From Rhipidocladum racemiflorum (taxonomy: Eukaryota > Streptophyta > Magnoliopsida > Poales > Poaceae): a stretch of DNA of 64,000 bases. Location of the stretch: positions 33,827,944 through 33,891,943 of the forward strand of contig CM070572.1 in assembly GCA_036346355.1 (NCBI GenBank), in the 5' to 3' direction. This document shows, piece by piece, positions 10,880 through 24,000 of the stretch (its first letter is position 1; each line of letters starts with the position of its first letter). The notes under the pieces were generated by a model. It searched no databases. It was not told the origin of the DNA and was given only the letters and a program-made list of their open reading frames with translations. The position numbers were made by a program, and so were the translations under genes.

Positions 10880-12009
10880 GGCTAGAAAAATTCTTAGTCT
10901 ATCTAGTTGTACCTTAAGCCGCCGTAAGCAATCCCCTTTGGGGTTTTTGTGATCTTCAATCACTTGCTCCCCCAGGATTGACACCCTAGCTCTCTCATAT
11001 CTTTTCCGGGATCTCTTCTTGATGACCATTACCTCATGATGTTATCCTTGTCCTGTCTTCATTTTCTCAACCATCTTTGGACTTAACCTGGCTCATTCAT
11101 CACTTATGAAAATGGTTAGTCCAAGATGCATGGTTGTATCAATTATCTATGCACTCCATTAACATATAATGGGTGCAACTTAAATCGATTGAGCACAACA
11201 TAATTTAATTTAATGAATTTAAATGTGTCGTGAGCACATGATGCAACTAATGCTTCACATTACTTAAGAACTCTTCATTTGTCCTTAATCGATCACAAGA
11301 ACACCATCAACACATGATAAAATGTTCTTTGATGATTAGAAGACAAATGAACTCAATTTAAACATTCATTTAAATTAATATGTTTCTTGTATTGATCCTA
11401 AATATATGAAGTGAAGAATATGTCAATACATTGATACATCAAGTAAGTGTGAACTCTCCATAGATATGTGCATCCATGTAATATATGGATTGAAAATATA
11501 ATGCACATTTTGTAGTTAATATATTGGGGAATTTATACTTTAATGAATATGCATTTCATACCTTGGGTTTTCCATTTTCCATCAAAAAATGAGACTATTG
11601 AATATAACTCAATAAAGCATGTTAGTCTCATTAAGATTAGATTTGTCATTAAACATATATTAATCATTAATCAAAATCAATCACCAAAACCAAATAGAGC
11701 TTGAACTTACATCCTTTGGTGATGTGTGTGTGTGTATATATATATATATATGTAAGCATACTACCAGGATTATGTACTTCCTACTCATATACATTAACTA
11801 GTGTTACGTAAGTGAAAGCATACTTTATAAGTTAAAGTTGTTAACCGGTTTATTCTAATTAGAAAGTTGCTATCAACAAAATAGAGATAGGAAGTACATA
11901 CTATGTGTGTGTGTGTGTTAGATTGTCGTCTATTGCATCACGCCTTTGTATGTTTGTAGTTGTAGCAACATGCCCAAAACCAGGCCTCACGGAAGCGTAA
12001 GAGTAGTTA
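10880..12009. other. AT-rich intergenic DNA with GT/TA microsatellites
   Basis: No gene recognised. A TG-then-TA microsatellite lies at about 11726-11751 and a TG tract at about 11904-11918. Confidence 0.45.
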
Positions 12010-12814
12010 GGGTGCGTTTGGTTCGTGGGATGAAGTTGAATAGGATAGAATGATCCTGTACCATTTGGTTCCACTCTTTTAGGTGAACGGAATGGTTCAG
12101 CATCTAGAGGGAATATTCCTTAAATTTGTACTACTTGATTCAGGATGGGATGTGTCGGTGTTTCGTGCACCGGCAATGCGAATTTATGGTCGGAGGGGGT
12201 CGCGCGCTCCCTCTCCCCGAATGGTCGACCCAAGAGGCCTGGTGTTTATATTGGTTCGGGCTGAACGTCCCTACTCCAGTTCGCGTGAGGTGGATTGTAT
12301 TGATTCTTGATCGTTCGTCCCCTTTACATGCTCGCCCCTCCTCCCTTTATATAGGCGAGGAGGGAGGTTACACTGTTGGTTAGAAAAAAGAGGAAAAGAC
12401 TGTGCTCTTGGTCGTCCGAAAGTAGCGGGCTGATGGGACTGGCCGCCGACTCCCCCTGCCCTGCCGCTGGTCGCCGTAGTTGCTGCGTCGCTCGTAGTAA
12501 ATGCGAGGGCCGGGAACTTGTGCCGCTACGTCATCGTTATTATGGCTGGCATTTAATGCGCTCGATACGCAATAAATGCCGTCGCTTCTCTGGGATATCG
12601 GAGACCTGGTCGCGATTTCGGACCTTGCCCGGTGGTCGTGACTTCGGGCCTTGACTGGCCTGGGTCGGCCCGTGCGTCTTTTTGGGCCGCTGGGGGTACC
12701 CATGGTACGGGTACTCGTCAGGATGGTTCCATTCAAGTAACAAAACACATGAATAACTTTTTTTCTTGAACATCCCATACATGTAACACTTGGTACAGAC
12801 AACCAAACACACAT
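12010..12814 (+). mobile_element. MITE interrupted by a solo LTR
   Basis: The left end GGGTGCGTTTGGTT is mirrored at the right by AACCAAACACACAT. Removing the nested solo LTR (12153-12720 plus one TSD copy) leaves about 230 bp. Flanking target duplication is unclear: AGTAGTTA on the left and AGTAAGCG on the right agree only partly. Terminal sequences of the GTTTGGTT type are common to grass hAT and PIF/Harbinger MITEs. Confidence 0.6.
12153..12720 (-). mobile_element. Solo LTR of the Tat-type gypsy family, TSD GGATG
   Basis: It begins TGTCGGTGTTTCGTGCACCG and ends GGGTACTCGTCA, the same termini as the LTR at 50664-51549. It is flanked by perfect GGATG copies at 12148-12152 and 12721-12725. 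On the minus strand a TATATAAAGGGAGG promoter motif lies near 12341-12354, so transcription would run leftward. It is 568 bp against about 886 bp for the LTR of the full element, so it is a shorter variant. No internal sequence remains. Confidence 0.88.
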
Positions 12815-12959
12815 AGTAAGCGACCTGGGGAGCAAGGGTCAAAATCCTGGTGAAATTCGGTGAAATCTCGGATTTCGGCGAAGGACGAGTTTCAAAATCC
12901 CGGCGAAATTAAAATTTTTTTAAAAAAAATTCAAGTTGCTACAGTGATTTCGGATTTTT

Positions 12960-13660
12960 CGGCGAGATCTCGGCGATTTCGGATGAGATTTGGTGGTTTT
13001 TTTTGCCGGATTTTAATTTTTGTTAATTGTATTTGATTGGATTTAGGGTCAAGATTATCCACAAAAAAATTCAAAAAATTTTGACATATTTTTTAACCAT
13101 TTTTTTGGTCGGTATAATTTATCGGTTAGTTTTAAGTAGTACTGTCTGAATTTTTTTAAATTTCTCAAGATTGATTATCATCTAAAAATTTTATGAGAAT
13201 ATTATGTATGTGTTAGGACAATTTACAAAAATTTTCAAAATTTTCTAAAGTGCTATGTACTATTTTTCATTAAGGTGAAATTTGTAAGTCCGCCTTTAGT
13301 AGCACTATTTGAATTTTTTGAAAGTACCTAAAGATTGATCATTATCTGAAAATTTTATGAGAATATTATGAATGTGTTAGGATCATCCACAAAAATTTTC
13401 AAAAGTTTCTAACATGGTTTGCACCATTTTTCATTCGGTTGAAATTTGTCGGTCCGCCTTTTATCAGGATAATAACACTGTTACATTTTTTAAAAATTCA
13501 TCATGCTTGATCAATATCTAAAATTTTTATGGAAACATTAGTTATGTGTGAGGATCATCCAAAATAAATTTCAAAATTTTTCGACGAGTTTTGGTCCATT
13601 TTTCGATCGGTTCAATGTGGACTGAGATCTCGATGATTTCGGCTATGATCTCGTATTTCT
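12960..13660. repeat. AT-rich tandem array, about four units of 160-170 bp
   Basis: A block close to ATCCACAAAAATTTTCAAAA recurs at about 13058, 13220, 13385 and 13555. A second block, AAAATTTTATGAGAATATTA, recurs at about 13194, 13350 and 13520. The array is bordered on both sides by short GATTTCGG/GATCTCGG motifs, which suggests it is the interior of one larger element. Confidence 0.75.
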
Positions 13661-15077
13661 CAGTAAAAAAAAACTAGATTTAAAATTTAAATTTTGTATT
13701 TCATTCAGATATTATTCGAAATTTTAAATTTTGAATTTCGATTTATCCATTTGAAACAGGCTGGGAGGCGCACAGCGGATATTCCCCGAACCCGAAGGCC
13801 GAAGCCATTCTGGATAACCTGCCGCGCCGCGCCGCCGCCATCCTCGCCGCGAGGCAGCACGGCACAGCCGCACAGCCGACTCCTCCCTCCAAGCGAGACG
13901 GCATTGCGATTTGCAGGCTTCCCATCCAACTCCTCCCCTGCGCCAAGCCCCACCCTTGCTCCCCTGCCGCCGCCGCCGCGCCCGGTGAACTCTCCCCCTC
14001 TCCGGCACGCACCACCACGACGCCAACTCCTTTCGCTCCCACCAGGTGATGAACTGATACTAGCGCCAACTCACCAAGTCTACATTGGCATGCACCATAC
14101 GTACGGATCATCCCGTACGACTAAATTCAAGCATGTACTGCACCACACTTGGGCAATTCCCTAGTTGGTGAATCCGCTAGGAAGGTTGCCGAATGCTACT
14201 AGTTAGTTTCACAATCTCCGAACCACTGGTGTATTCCCCTACATTAGTAGGATGTGGGGGAGTTGTGGACGTCATATGATGAAATTGGTATATCAAATGT
14301 TCGTCATAGGGTTAGGTTCTGAATTCTGAGAAATGTCACTGATTAAAACTTCCATGAGTAGGCATGAGGATTTATCACTCCTTAGTTGCAAGTGTCGATA
14401 TCAGACATGAATATTATTGTTGACCATTCCCACAAAAATGGGATTGGATGTTCATACCTGTTCAGCTTCGTATTTATCTCCATACGCTTCTGGAATAACA
14501 TCAAGGGGGTTTTCTTTCATGCTTCATTCGGATGCTTAGCAAAGAAGTACTAACTGTAATATTAGAAGTTGCAGAAGTAAACGCATATTTGATACATTTC
14601 CTGCTCAACCAAAGTTCACGGAACTTTGCACAGTATGATACTTGTCTAAAAATTACAAGCCATGTAAGAATGAACTTCATTGTGAACTTTATTCTTCCTT
14701 ACATTTCTTGAAAAATTCACAAAGCTGTAAAGATATAATGCTTTTGTTAATGTCAGTTTTACTACCTGTGATGCAGAGCTCATGGTGTTATTAACCTGTG
14801 TGGTCATTGGTCAATTAGTATAACGGTTTTAAATACATAGGGCCCATAAGAATGAAATGAAATGCAACCTAATTTACAGCTCATCTCAGATGTCTTGACC
14901 TTTGCATCATTAAAATACATATCCAGCAGCTATATGAAGAAACTACAAGCTCAATACACCTCGATACACTGATAGAGCAACGGGAGGGAAAATGCCCATT
15001 GTTGCAGAAAGTTTAAATGATCATGCGAGCATCCTTGCTTGCAGTTCTAATCCAAATTTGGAAATGAGTGCAAAAAC
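13661..15077. other. Intergenic DNA downstream of the ABCB gene
   Basis: A GC-rich stretch at 13750-14048 is open as a Pro/Ser/Arg-rich frame and ends at a GTGATG that could be a splice donor. It matches no family I recognise, and I leave it unassigned. The 3' untranslated region of the ABCB gene should occupy the right part. An AATAAA on the minus strand at 14688-14693 is a candidate poly(A) signal about 385 nt after the stop. Confidence 0.4.
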
Positions 15078-18000
15078 TCAGTGCTGGTTGCCTCCGTGTT
15101 GCAAACCAACCAAGCTGAAATATGTTCCGGAGGGACCCTTGGCCATGAGGGATGCATGTGTGCCCTTCTCCACAACAATTCCTTTTTCGAGCACAGTGAT
15201 TAGGTCACAATTTTGTATAGTGCTGAGCCTGTGTGCCACCACAAGACTTGTCCTGCCGACCATCACTCGGTCCAGTGCTTCTTGTACGACCTTTTCTGAC
15301 TGGCTATCTAGCGCACTTGTAGCCTCATCCAGTAGCAAGATAGCTGGGTTCTTCAGGATGGCACGGGCAATTGCAATGCGCTGCTTTTGCCCTCCTGACA
15401 GCTGAACACCTCTGTCACCACACCATGTGTCATAGCCATCCTTGAGGTTGCTGATGAAATCGTGTGCATTGGCGGACCTTGCTGCATTTTCAATTTCTGC
15501 CTCACTTGCTATTTCTGAGCCATACACAATGTTCTCTCTGATCGTACCTGCAAATAGCGTTGGCTCCTGGCTGACCAGTCCGATGTGCCGCCGCAGGGCT
15601 CGAAGATTGTATTGTTTGATGTCCCTGCCATCAATCTTCACTGACCCTCTAAGTGGGTCATAGAACCGCTCTATAAGCCCGATGATGGTCGACTTGCCAG
15701 AGCCACTTTGTCCAACCAGGGCTGTTGACTTGCCTGGTTGGATGCTCAAGGAGAATCCTTTGAAGATAATCACATCTGGCCGTGATGGGTATGCAAAGTC
15801 GACTCCTCTAATGTCCATCTCGCCTTTGAGCTTCTCTGGCTTGTATCCCTCAGGGTTGTCAGGGTCAATTTCTGTTTCCCGGTCAAGAACAGCAAACACT
15901 GAAGCGACTGCATCAGCACCCTTAGCTAGGTCTGTTGTCATGCTACCTGCATCAGCAATCACTCGTCCTGTGCTTACTAGAATCATGAAGGTTTGGAAGA
16001 GCGCTTTGGCAGTAATGTGGTGCTCAGCCATGAGCCTGCCACCATACCAAAAGTCAAGGGCCCATGTGCATGTCATAATGCTCATGGAGGTGCCGAGACC
16101 GAGGCCAGCAAACCACGACTGCCGGATGCTTTCCTTGCGTGGCCCATCCTGTGCTTGGTTGAAGAGGCGTAAGATGCGGTCCTGGGATGAGAAGGCCGTG
16201 ATGGTGCGAAGATTGGAGACGGCCTCAGCAGCTAGCTTGCTACTGTCGGCTTGTGCATGTATTGATTTTTCGGACATGCTCTTGAGTAAGACACGACGAG
16301 CATAAAAGCAGACAATGATGAGAGGCTGCACCGCTATCATGACAAGGGCCAAACGCCAGGCAATGACCAGACCCATGGTGCAGGCAATAAGCACTGAAGA
16401 AACTGTCTGGATCACCAGTGCTGTTCGGTCACCCACGAGAGACCTCACCTACAACAAAAGCATTATGCCAGGTCAGGTAAGTTTCCTTTTTAAGTATCAA
16501 CATGCTTATTTTTGTCTGTATACTTACGACGTTGGCATCCTTGGCAAGCTGTGAGCATATGGCACCACTGGAGTTCTCATCACAGTCGAACCACCCAATC
16601 TCGAAAGTAAGGATCTTTGCAAGCATCTGCTCCCTGATCCTCTTGGTGAGGTATTCCCCCATGGCACCAAAGTTGTAATGCTGTCCAATATTGATTAAGA
16701 ACGAGAGCACTGCAAGGCCTACGAAGATGAGTGCATAGGTTCTTGTTTTGTTCTTGATCTCTGCATGATCTGTCAAGAAGTAGATTGAGATCATGCTTCC
16801 CATGGCATACGCATATGCAGGTTGGATGCCTCCAAACACAATTGCACTAAAGCTCCCCATTAGTGCTTGCTTCCACTCTGGTGCATTAAGCATAAGTAGC
16901 CTTCTGAATGATGGCACGGGAAGCTTTGGTTTCTCAGTGTTATCAGCATCTCCTGCATCTCCCAATGACTGCGCTGAGCTTGACCTGCTAGCCACAGAGA
17001 ATCTCCTGCTCATGCTGTGGCTGCTGGACTGCCCCACAGCAGAAGTACTTCCTGTTACGCTGACCTCATCAGCCTTATTTGAATCTCTGGTCTGCTGAAG
17101 GTGCACAAGAGATGAGTAGAGGCCATTCTCATTGGCAATGAGCTCATCATGGGAGCCCAACTCCTTGACCTCACCGGATTGCATGACAGCAATAATGTCA
17201 GCTTTGCGGATGGTGGAGAGGCGATGTGCAATGACAATAGTTGTCCTACCCACAGAGGCCAGGTCAAGCGCCTCTTGTACAACGCGCTCTGACTCAGTGT
17301 CCAATGCACTGGTGGCTTCATCGAGGAGGAGGATCTTGGGTGACTTCAGGATTGCTCTGGCAATAGCAATCCTCTGCTTCTGTCCTCCAGACATTTGGAC
17401 ACCACGCTCACCCACCTGTTTTTATTTTGGACAAGGTTAGTATCAGAGTAGGAACATTGCTTTGGACATGTTCAACAGCTTAAAATGAGCTAGTTTCTTG
17501 AAGAGCTAACAATTGTAACCGTCTGTAATTTCTTGTGACAAATACATAAAATCCAAGTTTGCATTGGCAAGAAGATAGAGAATTTAAGCATAAATTACTT
17601 CTGCAAACTTTTTTATGTATAACTCTCCTTTTTTGTTTCAAAACTTGCTTAACAGTTGTGCATTACATCACTGATGACTGTTTAAAACTAATCAGGGCAT
17701 CCTCTCATTCGAAGAATATTTCAGAAATGTTTGTGTGATACTTATGAAAAATTGACATGTATGTCCAGTGTGTCAGATAACATACTGCTAGATTGGCACA
17801 TTTCCAATGATATAGCAAAGTTGAAACTAGCTTCTCTTAAAGATAGTACAATATTTTATTGCTTTAAAGGGTTATGCTATTCTTTCATGTATGCAAATTT
17901 ATCTTCCCTTCTTAGGTTTCCTAGAAAACTGAGCACAGAAGCTGTCAATGGCAGGCACAGGCTTTGATTGCTGGGGATAAAACAACAACCTTAGTTGATA

Positions 18001-21000
18001 AGTACAGAGATAAGGTAAACATATTTGAAATGCTTCCCAAATATCTGCACAGTATTGACATGAATGCTCAGTTGTCAAGACCTCGATACACTTTGAAGCA
18101 TCATCATCCTAAGGGTGTAATCGTGTCGTTTAGGGATGGAATCATGTTTGTTTTTCCATCAATGTTTCAGGTCGTTATTTGATTGTCTGAAGTGATCATT
18201 CTACCCTGTGGTGCCATTATGCTAATCACCAACTAAGATAGTCATTGACAGATGATAAAACTGCCCATCTTTATCAGTGAGATAGGGTTGGCTTGCTAGA
18301 TTTCCTCATCTTTTTTGTTAAATTCTAAAATCTTTGTGCGATATTTACAAATAGTTACCAATATTATTGAGTTTGACATAACTATTTTGTGTCCTCTCAG
18401 ACCATAAATCCCACCCTTTTTTCTTAAACACTTAAATCCAATTTGCTTTCCTGTAATATCGTTTCCATTCCCCAACAAGTTTGCTTTTGCAACTGATTGA
18501 AGCTCTCAGTGGACGGCAATATGCACCACTGATGGGGGACGGGCATACCAGGTCAAGGGTTACTGGTGATTTCTCTAGTGCTTATAATTTGTATAGTATT
18601 TGTAGAACATTCCAGATGTCATTCTGCAGTGGTTACATGCAACGGCTTACTCTTTCCTGGAATTGTTCCATAGAAACCAGGTTGCAAGACAACTATACAG
18701 GTATTACCCTTGCAAGAATAAAAGGTAATGTTTATCCACATCAGATGTTTAACTCAATTTTCATCAAATGATTCTTAGAACTAACTCATCCTATCCCTAT
18801 TCCCCATTAAGGTCACTCTTGCGATTCAGAAGCTGTCATGGCCGACAATAGTTGGAGATGAGTGCAAAGAATGGTCAATTCGAATCAATTGATGTGATAA
18901 TGTAAGAGTTCTGAAGGCTACTACTCTTCTTGGATTTGACTTTAATCTTTATCATATATTGACAATTGACATTGATATTTTAGTTATTGGACAAGCGACA
19001 TTAACATCGTCATTCTGACCATACAACTTTGTCTTTTCAGATTTGAAATCTTGCTTGTTTGTCTTCAAACATGCAGTTAACCATTGTATTGTTTGAGTTG
19101 ACCATCCTATCTTTTCACACTACACTTATTCCGCGCAATCACACCAAGGTAAATATGACAGCTGAAAGCAGCCATTAACAAAATAAGGTCATTTTCTATT
19201 ATAAGAATATGCTACGTGTGCATTAGTTATACCTACTGGAACAACATGTTCAGTTAATAATTCCACAGTGTTTATCGGTGCGGATTATACGTACAGTGGC
19301 AAAATTAAACTGTCTATCATTTTCTAGGACACTTGAGCTAATGAATAGGCCCACGATTCCGTCCTGTGTTCTTTTCATGAGTGCTTGAACAATGGAAATG
19401 AAAGTTCAGTTACTACCATTTTCTAGGACACTTGAGCTAATGAATAGGCCCACGATCCCGTCCTGTGATCTTTTCATGAGTGCTTTAACAATGGAAATGA
19501 AAGTTCAGTTACAAAGTGTCCCTTTGTTATTGTCAAACTCACAATAATACAGCTATGAAGTGGTTGATATTTAACAGGAAAGATATTTTGAGTGCCTATC
19601 AGGTCATCGTGTTAGCAGGTTTGCCCACATAAAATCTAGTGAGCCCTAATTTAAGTGCCCCACAGCAGGTTTGCGCACAGTAGAAACTGCTAGTGGTGGG
19701 GGTCTGGCCATATGAATGAACCTCTCAGGTTTACATGCGTGCCACTAAGGGTCCGTATCATTAGAGGGATTTTCCATTATTAGCTGGGGGACTGCATCTT
19801 CAAGAAGTCCCATGTTGGAACAGCAAGGCAGCCAAGAAAGAGGTACATCTTTTTTCGCTTTTTACGATTAGTGACTTTGGAACGTAACAGTTTGCAGTGG
19901 TGGCAACGGACCAGAGTAAAGCTGCATTTTATTTTTTTCACAGATTAAAGCTGCCTTTTGGAAGCACTAATGCCACGACACGACACATATACACGCACAT
20001 GGGCACTTTCTTCTGTCAATCTCTGCCTAACATATTGCTGTCAAAATTATTAGTGCATGACAGGACCTTGGTGAAATCCTGATTGCTGGGAAAGTTGGAA
20101 CACCATGACTGTTGGCTGGCAATCCTTTTTCTGGTTACTAGATTGGCAAAAAGCCCCTAGCTGCTTGCGTTGTGTCCACCGACCATGGAGGCACACACCC
20201 TGAGTGGTGGGCCAACCGCTTTCCCTTTCCCACTTGGGCTCACCACTCCTCTATGATTCCTGGGTCCCACCACCAGCAATTTTCCAAAGCAGGTGCTTTG
20301 AATTTTGATACCGCCATCACTGGAAACCAATCACGGTGAAGTAGTGTACATAGCAGCCTTAGCAGTAATATAGTACTACTACTGCCTTAGAAGTAATAGC
20401 ATTTGCTGCATTCCTAAGGGTTGGTCTGATTTATAACCAGTGCTGATAAGCCGATTCCGCTACTGCTATTTAGAGCTAGAAAATGGTGCTCCATGATGTA
20501 ATAGGTGCCCCTTAGTTTTTGTCATTTTATGCTGTTTGTAAGTTCTAACTCATGTGATTTAGAAGGCGTCTAATAGAGTATTCTTTTAATATTGAAAATA
20601 ATTGAACATCCTAATGCTATTTCTAGTCCAATAGTGGGTGAATATCGTACTGGCAGGTCTGCTGGAGAGGAAAGGCCGGGTGGAGACGAACTATGCTGAA
20701 GCGGCGGCAAGGATATTCATCCCTGGACAATGCAACACAATGTCAGGTGTTTCTTTATTCACCTTGAGTTTTTTTTGTTTTGTTTTGGTTTTGCTACTAG
20801 TCCAATCTAGATAATCTGACGCTGCAACGATGCGCCTAGGTTATGCCTTTAGTTTGTTGTCACTTGTCAGGATTGTCATAGCTTCCAGTGCCTGATTGGT
20901 GGTATCTTCACTCTTCAGGTGTCTATGTTTCAGTGCTTTACTTTAACCTCTTGTAATGAACACCTTGTTTCAGGATCGTGGTAGGCTCATAGCTTGCAAT

Positions 21001-24000
21001 GCTTGATTGGGTGGTATCATACAACTCCCTCTGGTCATACTCCCTTCGTCTTACAAAGGGTGCATTTCTAGATTTTTTAAGACATATTAGTGTACAAAGT
21101 AAATGACTAATGTGACCTTCATTACTCCATACACAAGTATGATGGTGCTTCGGTTTCCACATGCACTTAAATGAGCATGCATACACTTACAGCTGGGCCC
21201 TACAGACTAAAGATGCACTCTTTGTGGGATAAATTTTAAACACTAGAAATGCACTCTTAGTGAGACACAGGGAGTATATAATTGTTGTTTTGAATATAGG
21301 TGTCAAACTGTCAAAATTTTGACTATCAATATCTTTTTAAATATTTAAATCAAATATATAAAAATCATATGTGTAGATTTGTCTCGAAAAGTATTTCTAT
21401 AATATTATAATTTTCTTGGATTTTATAAATATATTATAATAAAAATTAATGATTAAAGCTGTGTTTTAGAGACCGGAGGAGTATCATGCCTTAAGGGTGC
21501 TCCAAAATACACCTGGACTTACATTGTAAGCCCTCTGTACCTATTCATTCAAGCATCTACTAGTAGGACTTAACTTACATGTTCGCCTAAGCCACCGTTC
21601 GGAGCACGAAAAATTTTGTAGGGATTGAAACATCCAACGAAACTAGACGTGGGTTTTCCTGAGAAATTCCTATGGAATCCCACAGTCCTAAGGGAGCGGT
21701 TGTCTTTTCCATGATGACACAGCATAGTTGTGGTTTTGTTGCGACTTTTAGGGCAAAGTTCGCCTTTTCATCAGGGATAACGTAATTGAGGTGTGCCATT
21801 TCTTGATTGCATCAGGTTTTTTTTTTAGCGCGCAGGCAGGCGCCAGCAGGGTTTCACTTATCATTTTTAACGAAATTCGTGTGAAAATTGATTTTCAAAA
21901 ATCGGCAAAATTGAGATAAAACTCGGAAGAAAATCGTATAGTTCTAAAAATCATTTTTTTTGAAAAATAATAATTAAAAATTGCTAATTTTCATGGAAAA
22001 TCGGCGTACTAGTTGATTTTTTTGTGATCGATTTTTAAAGCGATTTTCGTTGATTTTTTATGAAAATTGAGTGATTTTTATCAATTTTTGTTTGGTTTAT
22101 ATCATGTTTTTTTTTCATTTTTTTTCTTTTTCAAATTGAATCAGTTTATTAAGCGATTTTAGAAGTTAGATTACGTTGATACAGACAATTTTTTTTTTAA
22201 AAAAATGTAACAAAGCGATTTCACCAATTTTTGAATTTTTTAACCCTGGGCACGAGGCGCCTTGCGGCTATAGCTCGCCAGCACTACAGTGAACAGATGG
22301 GGTAGAGTCTAGTGCTGCTCTTCCAGATAAAAGTGAGTACTTCACAAAAAACAAAGATGTTGCTTCCCAAAACAACCTTCACTCCTAGCCAACCGTTCCA
22401 CCCCCCACCCCCTTTACTTTTCAATATAGGAGTACTAATGAAAAGTTCCTATGAATCCTCGCAAAAGGAGGCACAATTCACCAAAAACCAAACGGAGTTA
22501 AGAAGTTGGAAACCCAAAAAGCCCCATGCAGCGGCCACCTAACCCTCAATACAGTAAGGAGTAAAATTTCTTTGGAACCTACTGATGTCGGTTTATTAGT
22601 AATTTTTATAGAACATTTCGTTTTAAGATTAATTAATTATTTGTCACAGAGTTGATGTGTATATGATAATTTATCACGTTATATCTTACTGACGTTTAGA
22701 TCTAAGAACCACATGTCAAAAAAAAAAAAATGACGTGGTCAAATAATCAAATCTCTCTCTCTATTATACCCTTGTTGAATGATGTTTGTATTCTAAATCC
22801 CTCTCCTTCCCGCACATAAATAAAACGGAGGACCCTTACTGAATTACTATGTTTTATATGTGTCCAAAGCTAAAGCAATTTACATTTGCATTTGAAGGTA
22901 ATTAATCATACACTAGTATAATTGACTTGTTTTCTCACTCCTGAGTCCTTCCCCATGGTATCTTTATCCGAATCAATTTGGGGGAAAAAAAAACCATCAT
23001 AGCATCATTCTATTTACCGCATTTTGTAAGACTCCGTACTAAACTACTGCATCACGTAACAGTCTGAAAAGAAGCTCGACGGTGACTGGCAAATTAAGGA
23101 TAGAAAAGCGCAGTGCATGCATTGCATGGTAGAAGAAGAATAACTGAACAGGGTGACGAAAATTACCTGCGTATCGTACCCCTGCGGCAGCTGCGAGATG
23201 AAGTTGTGGGCGTTGGCCGCCTTCGCCGCGGCGGTGACCTCCTCCGCCGTGGCGTCCTCCTTGCCGAACAGTACGTTCTCCCTGATGGACGTCGCGAACA
23301 GCGCGGGCTCCTGGCTGACGAGCCCCATCTGTGCGCGCAGCCACTTGAGACGCAGCCGCCGGATGTCCACGCCGTCCAGCGCCACCTCCCCGGCCGACGG
23401 GTCGTAGAACCGCTCCAGCAGAGCGATCACCGTCGACTTCCCCGACCCGCTGCCGCCGACGAGCGCCACGGTGCGCCCCGCCGGCACGCGCAGGTTGAAG
23501 CTGACGAAGATGGGGCTCTCCGGCCGCGACGGGTAGCAGAACTCGACGTTCTTGAACTCCACCTCGCCGGCGACGTTGGCCAGCTCCTCGCCGGTGTCGC
23601 TCTCGGAGTCGATCTTGGGCACCCGCCGGATCACCTCCAGGATCCTCTCCCCCGCCGAGCTCGCCTCCGAGAAGTACTTGACGTTCGACAGCCCCGACCC
23701 CAGCGCCCTGCATGCATGCATGGACATCGATCATCCTTCGTTGATGGCGTCGTCGTCGTCGTTATCTAGCTAACAGCAGCAGCTGTCATAAAGTAGAGAT
23801 AGAGAGGGTATTGTAGTGATACGCACAGGCCGCCGAGGACAATGGCGGCGGAGACGGCGAAGACGGTGCCGCCCCGGTAGCCGTGGTACATGACGAGGCG
23901 GCTGCCGTACCAGACGTTGAACGCCCAGATGGCGAAGGTGATGCCGTTGCTGCCGACGGCGACGCCCTTGGCGAGCCCCTGCTTGAGGCCGAGCTGCACC

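Larger units (their letters stand above)
8960..10880 (-). mobile_element. Unassigned retroelement-like repeat region with a minus-strand TATA box
   Basis: The block reads on the minus strand as a possible LTR or untranslated leader: GGCTATATAAGACCCCC at about 9223-9239 looks like an LTR promoter. The rest consists of two tandem arrays (described separately) and no coding sequence. I could not find matching TG/CA ends with a target duplication, so the boundaries are loose. Confidence 0.35.
17416..23166 (-). other. Large intron 4 of the ABCB gene (5751 bp)
   Basis: It separates the Walker A half of NBD1 (exon 4) from the signature/Walker B half (exon 5). It holds a 99-bp tandem duplication, a Stowaway MITE, a truncated second MITE, and AT-rich sequence at 21840-22240. 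Exon-like islands read on the plus strand (around 17930-18180, 18480-18770 and 20658-20743) match no family that I recognise. Confidence 0.85.

Noticed and set aside
11726..11918. GT/TA repeats as possible regulatory Z-DNA
   Set aside because: Ordinary microsatellites with no associated gene.
13694..14164. 156-codon plus-strand frame
   Set aside because: Low-complexity Pro/Ser/Arg sequence without a family match, and the opposite strand is equally open. It may be a first exon but cannot be supported.
18797..18895. Stretch in intron 4 reading [15 protein letters not shown], reminiscent of a potato type I inhibitor
   Set aside because: Only the WP and VG spacing agrees. There is no flanking inhibitor sequence, and a stop follows.
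23039..23734. 231-codon minus-strand frame over ABCB exon 4
   Set aside because: A shifted-frame shadow; the real frame carries Walker A and Q-loop motifs.
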